NCBI GenBank assembly: GCA_040905475.1
Contig: JBBDRM010000056.1
Location: 1 to 39,206, forward strand
Reading direction: 5' to 3'
DNA length: 39,206 nt
From: Actinomycetota bacterium
GTDB taxonomy: Bacteria > Actinomycetota > AC-67
Every line of letters begins with the position of its first letter. The first letter of the stretch is position 1. The position numbers and the translations under genes were made by a program. A model generated the notes under the pieces. That model made no database searches. It had not been told where the DNA came from and saw only the letters and a program-made list of their open reading frames with translations. Positions 1 through 9,904 of the stretch are shown in pieces.

Positions 1-254
1 TGCACGTCTGCATCGAGGGGATCGACGGCGAGCCGCTGATCTTGCTGCTCGACGCGGAAGGGATCGCGGCCTCGCAAGGATCGGCCTGCTCGTCGGGAGC
101 GGCCGAGCCGAGCTACGTCCTCGCCGCGCTCGGTGTCCAGAGCGAGGTGGCGCGCGGGACGGTTCGGCTCACGCTCGGCAGAAGCACGACCGAGGCCGAG
201 ATCGACCGGGCGGCCGACGTCATCGTCGACGCCGTCGTGAGGCTCCGCCGATGA
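1..254 (+). CDS. Cysteine desulfurase (NifS/IscS family), C-terminal fragment
   Basis: The window opens inside this gene; the reading frame is open from base 3. The visible 83 residues are the small C-terminal domain of a class V PLP enzyme that removes sulfur from cysteine and passes it on as an enzyme-bound persulfide. The active-site loop GSACSSG, holding the persulfide cysteine, is present, followed by PSYVLAALG and the family-typical RLTLGR and TTEAEID segments. The stop overlaps the mnmA start by 4 bases (ATGA), so the pair is probably translationally coupled. This fits a dedicated sulfur donor for MnmA, as often seen with mnmA-linked desulfurases. The PLP lysine lies upstream and is not visible. 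Whether it is IscS- or NifS-like cannot be decided from the fragment. Confidence 0.9.
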   Translation, partial: HVCIEGIDGEPLILLLDAEGIAASQGSACSSGAAEPSYVLAALGVQSEVARGTVRLTLGRSTTEAEIDRAADVIVDAVVRLRR

Positions 255-1330
255 AGCTCCTCGTTGCGATGTCGGGAGGCGTCGACTCTTCGGTGGCGGC
301 GGCGCTGCTCACGCGCGAGGGACACGACGTGACGGGCGTGCACATGAAGCTGTCGTCGTACGCGACGTCGAGCGAGTCGGACGGCCGTGTCCACGGGTGC
401 TGCACGGTCGAGGCCGCAGACGACGCGCGCCGCGTCGCGCAGATGCTCGACATCCCGTTCTACGTCTGGAACCTGACCGAGGAGTTCTCACGCGGGGTGC
501 TCGACGATTTCGTCGCGGAGTACGCGGGCGGGCGGACGCCCAACCCGTGCGTGCGCTGCAACGAGACGGTCAAGTTCGGTGCGTTGCTCGACCGTGGACG
601 AAGCGCCGGCTTCGACGCGGTCGCGACCGGGCATTACGCGATCTCGCGCTTCGAGCGCAGGGCTTGGCGCCTGTTTCGCAGCGCCGACCGGGCGAAGGAT
701 CAATCCTACGTTCTGTCGACGCTCGGACAGGAGGCGCTCGCGATGGCGCGGTTCCCGGTGGGCGCGCAAACGAAGGAGCAGACCCGCGAGCTGGCCCGCT
801 CACTCGAGCTGCGCACCGCCGACAAGCCTGACTCCTACGAGATCTGCTTCGTGCCCGACGGCGACGCGGCCGGATTCGTCGAGCGCCTCGCCGGGGACGA
901 CGCGCTCCCGGGCGGCGAGATCGTCGACGCCGACGGCGCGGTGCTCGGCGAGCACGGCGGCGTTCATCGGTACACCGTCGGCCAGCGCCGAGGCCTTGGG
1001 CTCGGTTTGGCCAAGAAGCGGTACGTGATCGAGGTCGACGCGCCGTCGCGCCGGGTGGTCGTCGGGCCCGGCGAGCTCCTCGCGCGTGGCGGCCTCGAGG
1101 CCGAGCGCATCCGTTGGTTCGCCGGCCGGCCCCCGAGCGGATCGGCGCTTACCGTCCAGATCCGCGCGCACGGCGACCCGATCGCTGCGACGGTCGACCC
1201 GGTCGGGAACGACGGCGCGATCGTCCGTTTCAACGCACCCGAGCGCGGCATCGCCCCGGGTCAACTGGCCGCTTTCTACGACGGCGACGAAACGCTTGGC
1301 GGCGGTACGATCGCCCGATCACTGCGCTAA
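251..1330 (+). CDS. mnmA: tRNA-uridine 2-sulfurtransferase MnmA
   Basis: This enzyme installs the 2-thio group on U34 of Lys, Glu and Gln tRNAs in the cytoplasm, activating the uridine with ATP and taking sulfur from a desulfurase relay. The PP-loop SGGVDSS is at residues 8-14. The two catalytic cysteines are Cys100 (in NPCVRCN) and Cys199 (in DSYEICFVPDG), the same spacing as the E. coli enzyme. GQRRGLGL marks the start of the C-terminal beta-barrel region. The length of 359 residues is normal. The ATG overlaps the desulfurase stop, which fixes the start. No clear terminator follows; the 153-base gap downstream holds the next promoter. Confidence 0.97.
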   Translation: MKLLVAMSGGVDSSVAAALLTREGHDVTGVHMKLSSYATSSESDGRVHGCCTVEAADDARRVAQMLDIPFYVWNLTEEFSRGVLDDFVAEYAGGRTPNPCVRCNETVKFGALLDRGRSAGFDAVATGHYAISRFERRAWRLFRSADRAKDQSYVLSTLGQEALAMARFPVGAQTKEQTRELARSLELRTADKPDSYEICFVPDGDAAGFVERLAGDDALPGGEIVDADGAVLGEHGGVHRYTVGQRRGLGLGLAKKRYVIEVDAPSRRVVVGPGELLARGGLEAERIRWFAGRPPSGSALTVQIRAHGDPIAATVDPVGNDGAIVRFNAPERGIAPGQLAAFYDGDETLGGGTIARSLR

Positions 1331-1357
1331 CGACGGGCCTGGACCGTCTTTCGAGGA

Positions 1358-1389
1358 TGTCTGACAAATTGACGTCGCTTTGTCTGACA
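1358..1389. repeat. Two copies of the palindrome TGTCTGACA, possible operator pair
   Basis: The 9-base sequence TGTCTGACA occurs at 1358-1366 and again at 1381-1389. Each copy is itself a palindrome (TGTC-T-GACA), and the centres are 23 bases apart, about two helical turns. They lie 57-88 bases upstream of a TATAAT hexamer and so could be binding sites for a dimeric regulator of the small gene and ligA. The GACAAA and TTTGTC parts also form a 6-base inverted repeat, so a hairpin at the end of the mnmA transcript is an alternative reading. There is no T-run. Confidence 0.4.
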
Positions 1390-1445
1390 CGCTCCGAGAG
1401 GCCTCCACGCTTCCCCGCGAGACAGGGAAAACCGCACCACGGACG

Positions 1446-1451
1446 TATAAT
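1446..1451 (+). promoter_or_regulatory. Promoter -10 element TATAAT for the small gene and ligA
   Basis: A perfect TATAAT lies 32 bases upstream of the ATG at 1484, leaving room for a short leader with the GAGGAG ribosome site at 1471-1476. No good -35 box is visible 16-18 bases upstream. Confidence 0.6.
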
Positions 1452-1479
1452 CTGGTGGTTCCCCCGACGCGAGGAGTAG

Positions 1480-3702
<2,223 letters not shown>

Positions 3703-3714
3703 ACTCTGGCAGTC

Positions 3715-4008
3715 ATGGCGCTCACCAGGGAAGAGGTCCTCCACGTCGCGCGGCTCGCGCGCTTGGCGATGTCCGACGACGAGGTCGATCGGTTCCGCGG
3801 TCAGCTGTCCGCGATCCTCGAGCACGCCGCGCGCGTGACCGAGGTCGCGACCGACGACGTGCCGCCGACCTCCCACCCGCTGCCCCTCGCGAACGTGTTC
3901 CGCGACGACATCGTCGAGCCGAGCCTCCCGCCGGAGAAGGCGCTGTCCACCGCGCCCGAGACCGAGGACGGGCGCTTCAAGGTTCCTCGGATCATCGAGG
4001 AGGCGTAG
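3715..4008 (+). CDS. gatC: Asp-tRNA(Asn)/Glu-tRNA(Gln) amidotransferase subunit C
   Basis: The small GatCAB subunit that wraps around GatA and holds the complex together. This complex converts misacylated Glu-tRNA(Gln) and Asp-tRNA(Asn) to the correct amide forms. The 97 residues show the family pattern: LTREEVLHVARLARLAMSDDE at the N-terminus, a central FRGQLSAILEHAARV helix, and a C-terminal RDDIVEPSLPPEKAL segment followed by an FKVPRIIEE end. Two bases separate it from gatA. Confidence 0.96.
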   Translation: MALTREEVLHVARLARLAMSDDEVDRFRGQLSAILEHAARVTEVATDDVPPTSHPLPLANVFRDDIVEPSLPPEKALSTAPETEDGRFKVPRIIEEA

Positions 4009-4010
4009 CC

Positions 4011-5483
4011 GTGCCCGAGCTGTGGCAGCTCGATGCGGTGGCCCTCGCGAAGGCCGTGCGCGACGGTGAGGCGAGCGCGCGCGAGGTCGTCGACGCCCAC
4101 CTCACCCGGATCGAGGCGCTGGAGCCGGACGTCCACGCGTTCATCACGCTGACCCCCGAGCTGGCGCGAGAGCAGGCCGATGCGGTCGACCGCGCCCGCG
4201 CGAACAAGGAGCCCCTCGGCCCGCTGGCCGGCGTCCCGACGGCGGTCAAGGACATCTTCTGCACCGACGGCGTCCGCACGACGGCCGGCTCGCGCATCCT
4301 CGAGGAGTACGTTCCGCCCTACGATGCCACCGCCGTCATCAAGATCCGCGAGGCCGGTATGCCGCTCCTCGGTAAGACGAACCAGGACGAGTTCGCGATG
4401 GGCTCCTCGACGGAGAACTCGGCGTTCGGCGTGAGCAAGAATCCGTGGGACCTGGCGCGGGTGCCCGGCGGATCGAGCGGAGGCAGCTCGGCGGCCGTCG
4501 CCGCCGGGATGGCGCCGATCACCTACGGCACCGACACCGGCGGCTCGATCCGGCAGCCCGCGTCGTTGTGCGGGGTCGTCGGCGTGCGGCCGACGTACGG
4601 GCTGGTGTCGCGGTACGGGATCATCGCGTTCGCGTCCTCGCTCGACCAGGTCGGACCGTTCGCGCGGACCGTCCGCGACGCGGCTGCAGGTCTTCAGGCA
4701 GTCGCCGGGCACGATCCGCGCGACTCGACGAGCATCGCGAACTCGGTGCCCGACTACTTGGCGGCGCTCGATCGTGGCGTCGAAGGCTTACGGGTCGGCG
4801 TCGTCCGGGAAGGGATGGGGGAGGGGGCGCAGTCCTCGGTCAAGGCCCGCGTCGTGGAGGCGGCCGAGCGCTTCGGCAAGCTTGGGTGCTCGGTCGACGA
4901 GGTGTCGCTCCCGTCGTTCGACCTCGCGCTGTCTGCCTACTACCTGATCGCGCCGGCCGAATGCTCCTCGAATCTCGCGCGCTACGACGGCGTGCGCTAC
5001 GGCTACCGCGCGCCGGATCCCCGGGACGTCATGGACATGAACATGCGCAGCCGCGCGCACGGCTTCGGCGACGAGGTGAAGCGCCGGATCATGCTCGGCA
5101 CCTACGCGCTGTCGGCCGGCTACTACGACGCCTACTACGGCAAGGCGCAGAAAGTCCGGACGCTCGTGATCCGCGACTTCGAAGCCGCGTACGAGCGGTT
5201 CGACTTCCTGATCTGCCCGACGAGCCCGACGACGGCCTTCAAGATCGGCGAGAAGGCCGACGACCCGCTCGCGATGTACCTCTCCGACCTGTTCACGATC
5301 CCGACGAACCTCGCGGGGTCGACCGCGATCAGCGTGCCGTGCGGCCTGGCCGACGACGGCCTGCCGGTCGGGCTGCAGCTGCTCGGCCCGCCGCTGTCCG
5401 AGGAGCTCTTGTTCCGGGCGGGCCACGCCTTCGAGCGCGACCTCGGCCCGCTCCCGGCGCCGCCTCTGTGGGAATCCCGATGA
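4011..5483 (+). CDS. gatA: Asp-tRNA(Asn)/Glu-tRNA(Gln) amidotransferase subunit A
   Basis: The glutaminase subunit of GatCAB: it releases ammonia from glutamine for tunnelling to GatB. It is an amidase-signature protein with the Ser-cisSer-Lys triad at Lys80 (AVKDIF), Ser155 (GGSSGGSS) and Ser179 (TDTGGSI), nearly the same numbering as characterised GatA. The length of 490 residues is normal. The GTG start lies 2 bases after gatC. The stop overlaps the next start in an ATGA junction, so the small membrane protein that follows is co-translated. The amidase at the right edge of the window is a different member of the same superfamily. Confidence 0.97.
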   Translation: MPELWQLDAVALAKAVRDGEASAREVVDAHLTRIEALEPDVHAFITLTPELAREQADAVDRARANKEPLGPLAGVPTAVKDIFCTDGVRTTAGSRILEEYVPPYDATAVIKIREAGMPLLGKTNQDEFAMGSSTENSAFGVSKNPWDLARVPGGSSGGSSAAVAAGMAPITYGTDTGGSIRQPASLCGVVGVRPTYGLVSRYGIIAFASSLDQVGPFARTVRDAAAGLQAVAGHDPRDSTSIANSVPDYLAALDRGVEGLRVGVVREGMGEGAQSSVKARVVEAAERFGKLGCSVDEVSLPSFDLALSAYYLIAPAECSSNLARYDGVRYGYRAPDPRDVMDMNMRSRAHGFGDEVKRRIMLGTYALSAGYYDAYYGKAQKVRTLVIRDFEAAYERFDFLICPTSPTTAFKIGEKADDPLAMYLSDLFTIPTNLAGSTAISVPCGLADDGLPVGLQLLGPPLSEELLFRAGHAFERDLGPLPAPPLWESR

Positions 5484-5851
5484 CCGACGTCGTTCACGCC
5501 AGACCTCGGGCCCCGCTCGTTACTCGCGTGATCCAAGTGTTCGGCCTCGCAGCGCTGGTGTTCGGCGGGCTGATCCTGTTCGATGCCCGCGATTGCCAGG
5601 AGCTCGACTGCCTCGCCGGGCCCATCGGGATCGCCATCATGGTCTGGGGCGCGGTCGCGCTCCTCAGCGGCTTGCGGGGACCGGCCGGCTTCGCATTCCT
5701 CATTGGGGCGATCGTGCTGGGGCTCGCGTTCACCTGGGTCAAAGCCCTCTGGGGAGTGATCGGCCTGCTGGTTCTGAGCATGCTCGTGACCGCGAGCAAA
5801 GATCGGCTTGCGCCGTACTACCGGCGGAAGTCGAAGAGCGAGTCGTCGTGA
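5480..5851 (+). CDS. Small membrane protein between gatA and gatB (first)
   Basis: 123 residues, not recognised as a named family. After a short basic N-terminus there are four hydrophobic segments at about residues 15-35, 45-65, 68-85 and 88-105, then a basic tail (DRLAPYYRRKSKSESS). A DARDCQELDC stretch with two cysteines follows the first segment. The ATG overlaps the gatA stop, and the TGA stop overlaps the GTG of the following gene (GTGA). It is thus locked into the gat operon. Small integral membrane proteins of this kind have no known role in GatCAB; co-expression is all the sequence shows. Confidence 0.8.
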   Translation: MTDVVHARPRAPLVTRVIQVFGLAALVFGGLILFDARDCQELDCLAGPIGIAIMVWGAVALLSGLRGPAGFAFLIGAIVLGLAFTWVKALWGVIGLLVLSMLVTASKDRLAPYYRRKSKSESS

Positions 5852-6192
5852 CCGAGTCGGAGCGGCCGCTCCCGGTGCGCGTGTTGAGGCTCGCCGGATG
5901 GGCGATGCTTGGGTTCGCGGCGGTGGCGTTCGGCATCGGCGCGATCCTCAAGTTCGACGAGCTCGCGAAGATCTGGGCCGCGATCGGCGGGATCCTGCTC
6001 GTCACCGCCGCGCTGGCGTTCCTCGGCAGCCGCCCGACGATCGGTGGGATGACGGCAGCGATGGTCGCCTGCACGCTGCTGCTGCTCTTCCCGCCGGTCG
6101 GAACCATCATCACCATCGTGATCGCGGTCATCGCGAGCCAGAGCTGGCCGCAGCTCCGCGAGTACTACGGCCTCAGACGGAGGGCGGCATGA
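5848..6192 (+). CDS. Small membrane protein between gatA and gatB (second)
   Basis: 114 residues with three to four hydrophobic segments (about 15-37, 45-60 and 65-95), ending in the basic sequence REYYGLRRRAA. It resembles its upstream neighbour in size, in the helical run followed by a tyrosine- and arginine-rich tail (APYYRRK versus REYYGLRRR), and in operon position. The two may be diverged duplicates. The GTG start overlaps the previous stop and the TGA stop overlaps the gatB ATG. The frame is open further upstream, but an earlier start would lie inside the previous gene. Function unknown. Confidence 0.78.
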   Translation: MTESERPLPVRVLRLAGWAMLGFAAVAFGIGAILKFDELAKIWAAIGGILLVTAALAFLGSRPTIGGMTAAMVACTLLLLFPPVGTIITIVIAVIASQSWPQLREYYGLRRRAA

Positions 6193-7643
6193 CCGCAAAC
6201 GGTTACGAGACGGTGATCGGGCTCGAGTGCCACGTCGAGCTGGCCACCGCTTCGAAGATGTTCTGCGGCTGCCGGACGACTTTCGGCGGCGAGCCGAACA
6301 CGCGCACTTGTCCCGTGTGTCTCGGGGAGCCGGGATCGCTGCCCGTCGCCAACCGCAAGGCGATCGAGTACACGATGATGATCGGACTCGCGCTCGGCTG
6401 CGAGATCGCCCCGCATTCGCTGTTCCATCGGAAGAACTACTTCTATCCCGACATGCCGAAGAACTATCAGATCTCGCAGTACGACCTTCCGCTGTGCATC
6501 GCCGGGGCGGTGGACGTCGAGGTCGATGGCCGGTCTCGACGCATCGGGATCACCCGCGTGCACCTCGAGGAGGACACCGGCAAGAGCTTCCACGTCGGCG
6601 CGACGGGCCGCATCGCCGACTCGCGCTACTCGCTGGTCGACTACAACCGCGCCGGGATCCCGCTCGTCGAGGTCGTCTCGGAGCCGGACATGCGATCGTC
6701 GGTCGAGGCGCAGCGCTACGTCTCCGAGCTGCGTGGGATCCTCGAGGCGCTCGGCGTCTCCGACGTCCGCATGGAGGAAGGCTCGCTCCGGTGCGACGCG
6801 AACGTTTCGCTGCGACGCCCCGGCGAAGGATTCGGCGTCAAGGTCGAGATCAAGAACCTCAACTCGATCCGCTCGGTCGGCCGCGCGCTCAACTATGAGG
6901 TCGAACGGCAACGCACGGCGCTCGACGCCGGCGAGCCGCTGGTGCAGGAGACCCGTCATTTCGACGAGAGCACCGGCGTGACGAAGACGCTCCGCTCGAA
7001 GGAAGAAGCCTTCGACTATCGCTACTTCCCGGAGCCGGACCTCGTCCCGATCGAACCGGAAGCGGCGTGGATCCGGCAGATCCGAGCCGGCCTCCCCGAG
7101 CTGCCGGGCACCCGGCGCTCCCGCCTGGCCGACGATCACGGCCTCACCGTCGAACAGTCGGCGATCGTCGGGGCGTCGACGACGAGCCTCCGTTACTTCG
7201 ACGACCTGATCGCTGCGGGGATCCCTCCGCGAGACGCCGCCGTGTGGATGGCCGGCGAGCTCGCGCGGGCGCTGAACACGGCGGGGCTCGGGCTCGAGGA
7301 GTCGCGCATCGGGCCGGCCGGGCTCGCCGGGCTGATCCGTCTGGTCGCCGACGGAACGATCAACCTCAACAGCGCGAAGAAGGTCTTCCAGGACGCCTTC
7401 GAGTCGGGGGCGGATCCGAGCGCGCTGGTCGCCGAGCGCGGCCTCGCGCAGGTCTCCGATGAAGGGCCGATCAAGGCGGCGATCGCCGAGGTCCTCGCCG
7501 GGAACGCGGCCGAGGTCGAACGGTTCCGCGCCGGCGAGGAGAAGGTCCTCGGCTTCCTCATGGGTCAGACGATGAAGGCGCTGAAAGGCCAAGGAAAGCC
7601 CGACGTCGTGCAGCGTCTGCTGCGCGAGACGCTCGCCGGATAG
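6189..7643 (+). CDS. gatB: Asp-tRNA(Asn)/Glu-tRNA(Gln) amidotransferase subunit B
   Basis: The kinase/transamidase subunit of GatCAB: it binds the misacylated tRNA, phosphorylates the side-chain carboxylate with ATP and amidates it. The family start YETVIGLECHVEL is present. A zinc site follows (CGC and CPVC, with the family-typical NTRTCPVCLGEPGSLPV), then HRKNYFYPDMPKNYQISQYD and LEEDTGKSFH. The C-terminal helical and YqeY-like tail runs to about residue 484, with GQTMKALKGQGKPDVVQRLL. The start is the ATG overlapping the preceding stop; the open frame upstream of it encodes no conserved sequence. Confidence 0.97.
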   Translation: MTANGYETVIGLECHVELATASKMFCGCRTTFGGEPNTRTCPVCLGEPGSLPVANRKAIEYTMMIGLALGCEIAPHSLFHRKNYFYPDMPKNYQISQYDLPLCIAGAVDVEVDGRSRRIGITRVHLEEDTGKSFHVGATGRIADSRYSLVDYNRAGIPLVEVVSEPDMRSSVEAQRYVSELRGILEALGVSDVRMEEGSLRCDANVSLRRPGEGFGVKVEIKNLNSIRSVGRALNYEVERQRTALDAGEPLVQETRHFDESTGVTKTLRSKEEAFDYRYFPEPDLVPIEPEAAWIRQIRAGLPELPGTRRSRLADDHGLTVEQSAIVGASTTSLRYFDDLIAAGIPPRDAAVWMAGELARALNTAGLGLEESRIGPAGLAGLIRLVADGTINLNSAKKVFQDAFESGADPSALVAERGLAQVSDEGPIKAAIAEVLAGNAAEVERFRAGEEKVLGFLMGQTMKALKGQGKPDVVQRLLRETLAG

Positions 7644-7651
7644 CCTCTGCG

Positions 7652-8905
7652 GTGCGGGCCCGACGGTGGTTGGCTGCCGCCGGGATCATCTCGGCCATCG
7701 GCGCGCTCTCCGTGCCGCCGGCGAACGCCCATCCGCAAGGAACCAAACCCGTCGCTTTGATCCGCGGTGTCACCCGCGCCCAGCTCGAGATCCTGTGGGT
7801 GGTGGCGCTCGACGACTTCAGTGCTTTGCTCCGGGCACAAGGACTGGTCGATGAGACGTACGACCCCGAGGTGCTCCACCCGAACGCGGCGGCCGCGTCG
7901 CTCCGCTCTTACTTCGCCGCGCGCGCTTCGGTCTCGACCGACGGACAGAGTTGCATCCAACGGGTCGCCGGGGCAGGGCTCGCCGGCCCGGGTGTCGCGG
8001 TCTCGATGCGGTTCACCTGCCCGGCCGATCTCACGCGCCTGGAGATCACGCTCACGCTGCTCCAGGACATCTCGACCGACTACGTGACGATCGCCCAGGC
8101 GGGAACCCCGGCCGGGCCGGCTCGCGGCGTATTCAGCGCGGCCGTTCCGACCATCCGTCTCGATTTCAACGCCGCAGAGCCGTCGGTCGAGCCGGTCGCG
8201 ACCGGAACCGCGGTCCCCGCCGGGCGCAACGGACGGATCCTTTCGGCGCTTCAAGGCGGGGCCGGCGGTACCTCGCTCGTCGTAGCGCTGGGCCTCGCGT
8301 TCGTGCTGGGAGCGTTGCACGCGCTGACCCCCGGGCACGGCAAGACGCTCACGGCCGCGTACGTGGTCGGAGCCGGGGGCAGCACTCGCCAAGCGCTTGC
8401 CCTCGGCGGGATCGTGTCTGTGACGCACGCGCTCTCGGTGGCGCTCCTGGGGGCGCTTGCCGTCTCGCTCGACCGGCTGTTCCTGCCGAACGACTGGATC
8501 CCATGGACCGAGGTCGTGGCCGGCGTCCTCATGCTCCTCGTCGGCGTGGCTCTGTTCCGCGGCAACCGGCGCGATCACCATCACGCCGGGCCGGCGGAGA
8601 TGCCGTGGCGGCGGCTGGCGGTGATCGGTCTGGTGGGGGGCTTGATCCCGAGCCCTGAGGCGCTCGGCGTCTTGCTCGTCGCGCTGTCGATCGGTCGCAT
8701 GGCGGCTGGAATGGCGCTGGTGGGAGCGTTCAGCCTCGGCTTGGCGATGGTCGTTCTTGTCGTGGCCGTGACCGCGGTAGGCGGAGGCCGCATCGCGCGA
8801 CGGCTCGGCGGGGCCACGTGGACCCGGTGGCTCCCGCGCGCCGCCGCGCTGATCGTCATCGGGCTTGGACTGCTGGTCGCCGTGCGAGGAGCTATTCGCT
8901 TGTAG
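7652..8905 (+). CDS. NicO-family nickel/cobalt transporter with exported N-terminal region
   Basis: 417 residues. Residues 1-26 are a likely signal peptide or anchor ending PANA. Residues 27-190 form an extracytoplasmic region with two cysteines (SCIQR, FTCPA). The C-terminal half has about six membrane segments. The signature HALTPGHGKT near residue 225 is diagnostic of the NicO/RcnA family, which moves Ni or Co across the membrane. A loop with DHHHAGP suggests metal binding. Direction of transport cannot be told; RcnA-type members export and others import. The GTG start is 8 bases after gatB. A TAGCCT hexamer made from the gatB stop lies 5 bases upstream of the GTG, so a leaderless transcript is possible. 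Confidence 0.85.
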   Translation: MRARRWLAAAGIISAIGALSVPPANAHPQGTKPVALIRGVTRAQLEILWVVALDDFSALLRAQGLVDETYDPEVLHPNAAAASLRSYFAARASVSTDGQSCIQRVAGAGLAGPGVAVSMRFTCPADLTRLEITLTLLQDISTDYVTIAQAGTPAGPARGVFSAAVPTIRLDFNAAEPSVEPVATGTAVPAGRNGRILSALQGGAGGTSLVVALGLAFVLGALHALTPGHGKTLTAAYVVGAGGSTRQALALGGIVSVTHALSVALLGALAVSLDRLFLPNDWIPWTEVVAGVLMLLVGVALFRGNRRDHHHAGPAEMPWRRLAVIGLVGGLIPSPEALGVLLVALSIGRMAAGMALVGAFSLGLAMVVLVVAVTAVGGGRIARRLGGATWTRWLPRAAALIVIGLGLLVAVRGAIRL

Positions 8906-8964
8906 ATCGTCGCAGGTGATTTCATTTCGCCTCTCGCGGGGGATAGTGTGCGTTGGGGGTGTTG

Positions 8965-9171
8965 ATGGGGATTTTTCGTAAACGGCAGGAAACGCAGGAA
9001 CCGGAGCTGGAGCTCGGCAGGCTCCTCGATGGGTATACGGCGTCGCGCCCGCCCACCACCATGCGCTCGAGGGTCGAGAACGTGCTTTGCTGGCGGTGTC
9101 ACCGAGCGAACGTCTACGACGCCAGGCTGCATCGCCCCAAGACCTGTAGTTGGTGCCGGGCGCTGATCTGA
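8965..9171 (+). CDS. Zinc-ribbon microprotein
   Basis: 68 residues with a basic N-terminus (MGIFRKRQ), an acidic stretch, and a C-terminal pair of CxxC motifs (CWRCHRAN and CSWC, 16 residues between them) forming a probable zinc ribbon. I do not recognise the family. The ATG at 8965 is preferred over the upstream TTG at 8953 because GGGGGT lies 4 bases before it. GATAGT at 8942-8947 could be its -10 element. The next gene starts 12 bases downstream behind a strong GGAGGAG, so the two are probably one transcript. Confidence 0.6.
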   Translation: MGIFRKRQETQEPELELGRLLDGYTASRPPTTMRSRVENVLCWRCHRANVYDARLHRPKTCSWCRALI

Positions 9172-9182
9172 TCGGAGGAGCG

Positions 9183-9899
9183 GTGAGCCAGCAGGTTTCC
9201 TACGAGCAGCTCGTGCTGGCTGAGGTTCAGCGTCGCGACGCCACCGACTACCGCTACAGCTACGGGAGCTATCTCGGCTGGACGATCCTCACCTTCGGCA
9301 TCTACTCGCACTACGCGACCTACAAGCTCGTCGAGCGCCGCCATCTCCACGCACAGCGCAAGCTCGCGTTCCAGTCGTACCTGTGGCACGCATTGAACGC
9401 GCGCGCGGAATCATTGGGGAAGAAGGAAGAGGTCGCGGAAGGGCTCGACAACCTGTCGCGGATCTACCAGCAGATGGAGGCGTTCGAGCGCCGAAACAAG
9501 CGCGAGCCCGTGCTGTGGATGCTTCTGCGTCTGGTGTTCGGCGTCGTCGGCGCGTACATCAACCACTTCCTGAACAAAGATCTCCGCTTCTACGACGAAT
9601 GGGAGTCCTCGTTCGCGGCGAACGCGGAGTGGGTCATGAGCCGTCTGGGCTATCCGGTTGCGCTGCCCCAGCGCTCGAAGCCGATCCCCGGCCGGAGCAC
9701 CGGCCTCTACGTGCTGCTGTCGGTCGTCACCTTCGGGATCTACTCTCTGTACTGGCGGTACACGGTGATGAACGACGGCAACGGCCACTTCGACGACGAC
9801 GCGGCTGTCGAGGACGCGCTGCTTCGCGGGCTCGGGGTCCAGGGCGGCGCGATGCCGCCTCCGTCCGGCGCGATCCCGCCGCCGACACCCGCCGTCTAG
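9183..9899 (+). CDS. DUF4234-like membrane protein with two repeats
   Basis: 238 residues. Two related membrane segments carry the same core: LTFGIYSHYATYK near residue 40 and VTFGIYSLYWRYT near residue 190. This layout of aromatic TFGIYxxYW/Y helices is typical of DUF4234-type proteins. A charged helical region with possible coiled coil (about 60-110) and a further hydrophobic helix near 115-130 lie between. The tail is proline-rich (PPPSGAIPPPTP). The GTG at 9183 is chosen because GGAGGAG ends 2 bases upstream, close but strong; the frame upstream of it is inside the microprotein. No function is known for the family. Confidence 0.7.
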   Translation: MSQQVSYEQLVLAEVQRRDATDYRYSYGSYLGWTILTFGIYSHYATYKLVERRHLHAQRKLAFQSYLWHALNARAESLGKKEEVAEGLDNLSRIYQQMEAFERRNKREPVLWMLLRLVFGVVGAYINHFLNKDLRFYDEWESSFAANAEWVMSRLGYPVALPQRSKPIPGRSTGLYVLLSVVTFGIYSLYWRYTVMNDGNGHFDDDAAVEDALLRGLGVQGGAMPPPSGAIPPPTPAV

Positions 9900-9904
9900 G
9901 GGCT

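Noticed and set aside
7565-8584. A 339-residue minus-strand frame opposite the NicO-family gene
   Set aside because: Shadow frame, Arg/Asp/Gly-rich and without motifs, opposite a clear membrane protein gene.
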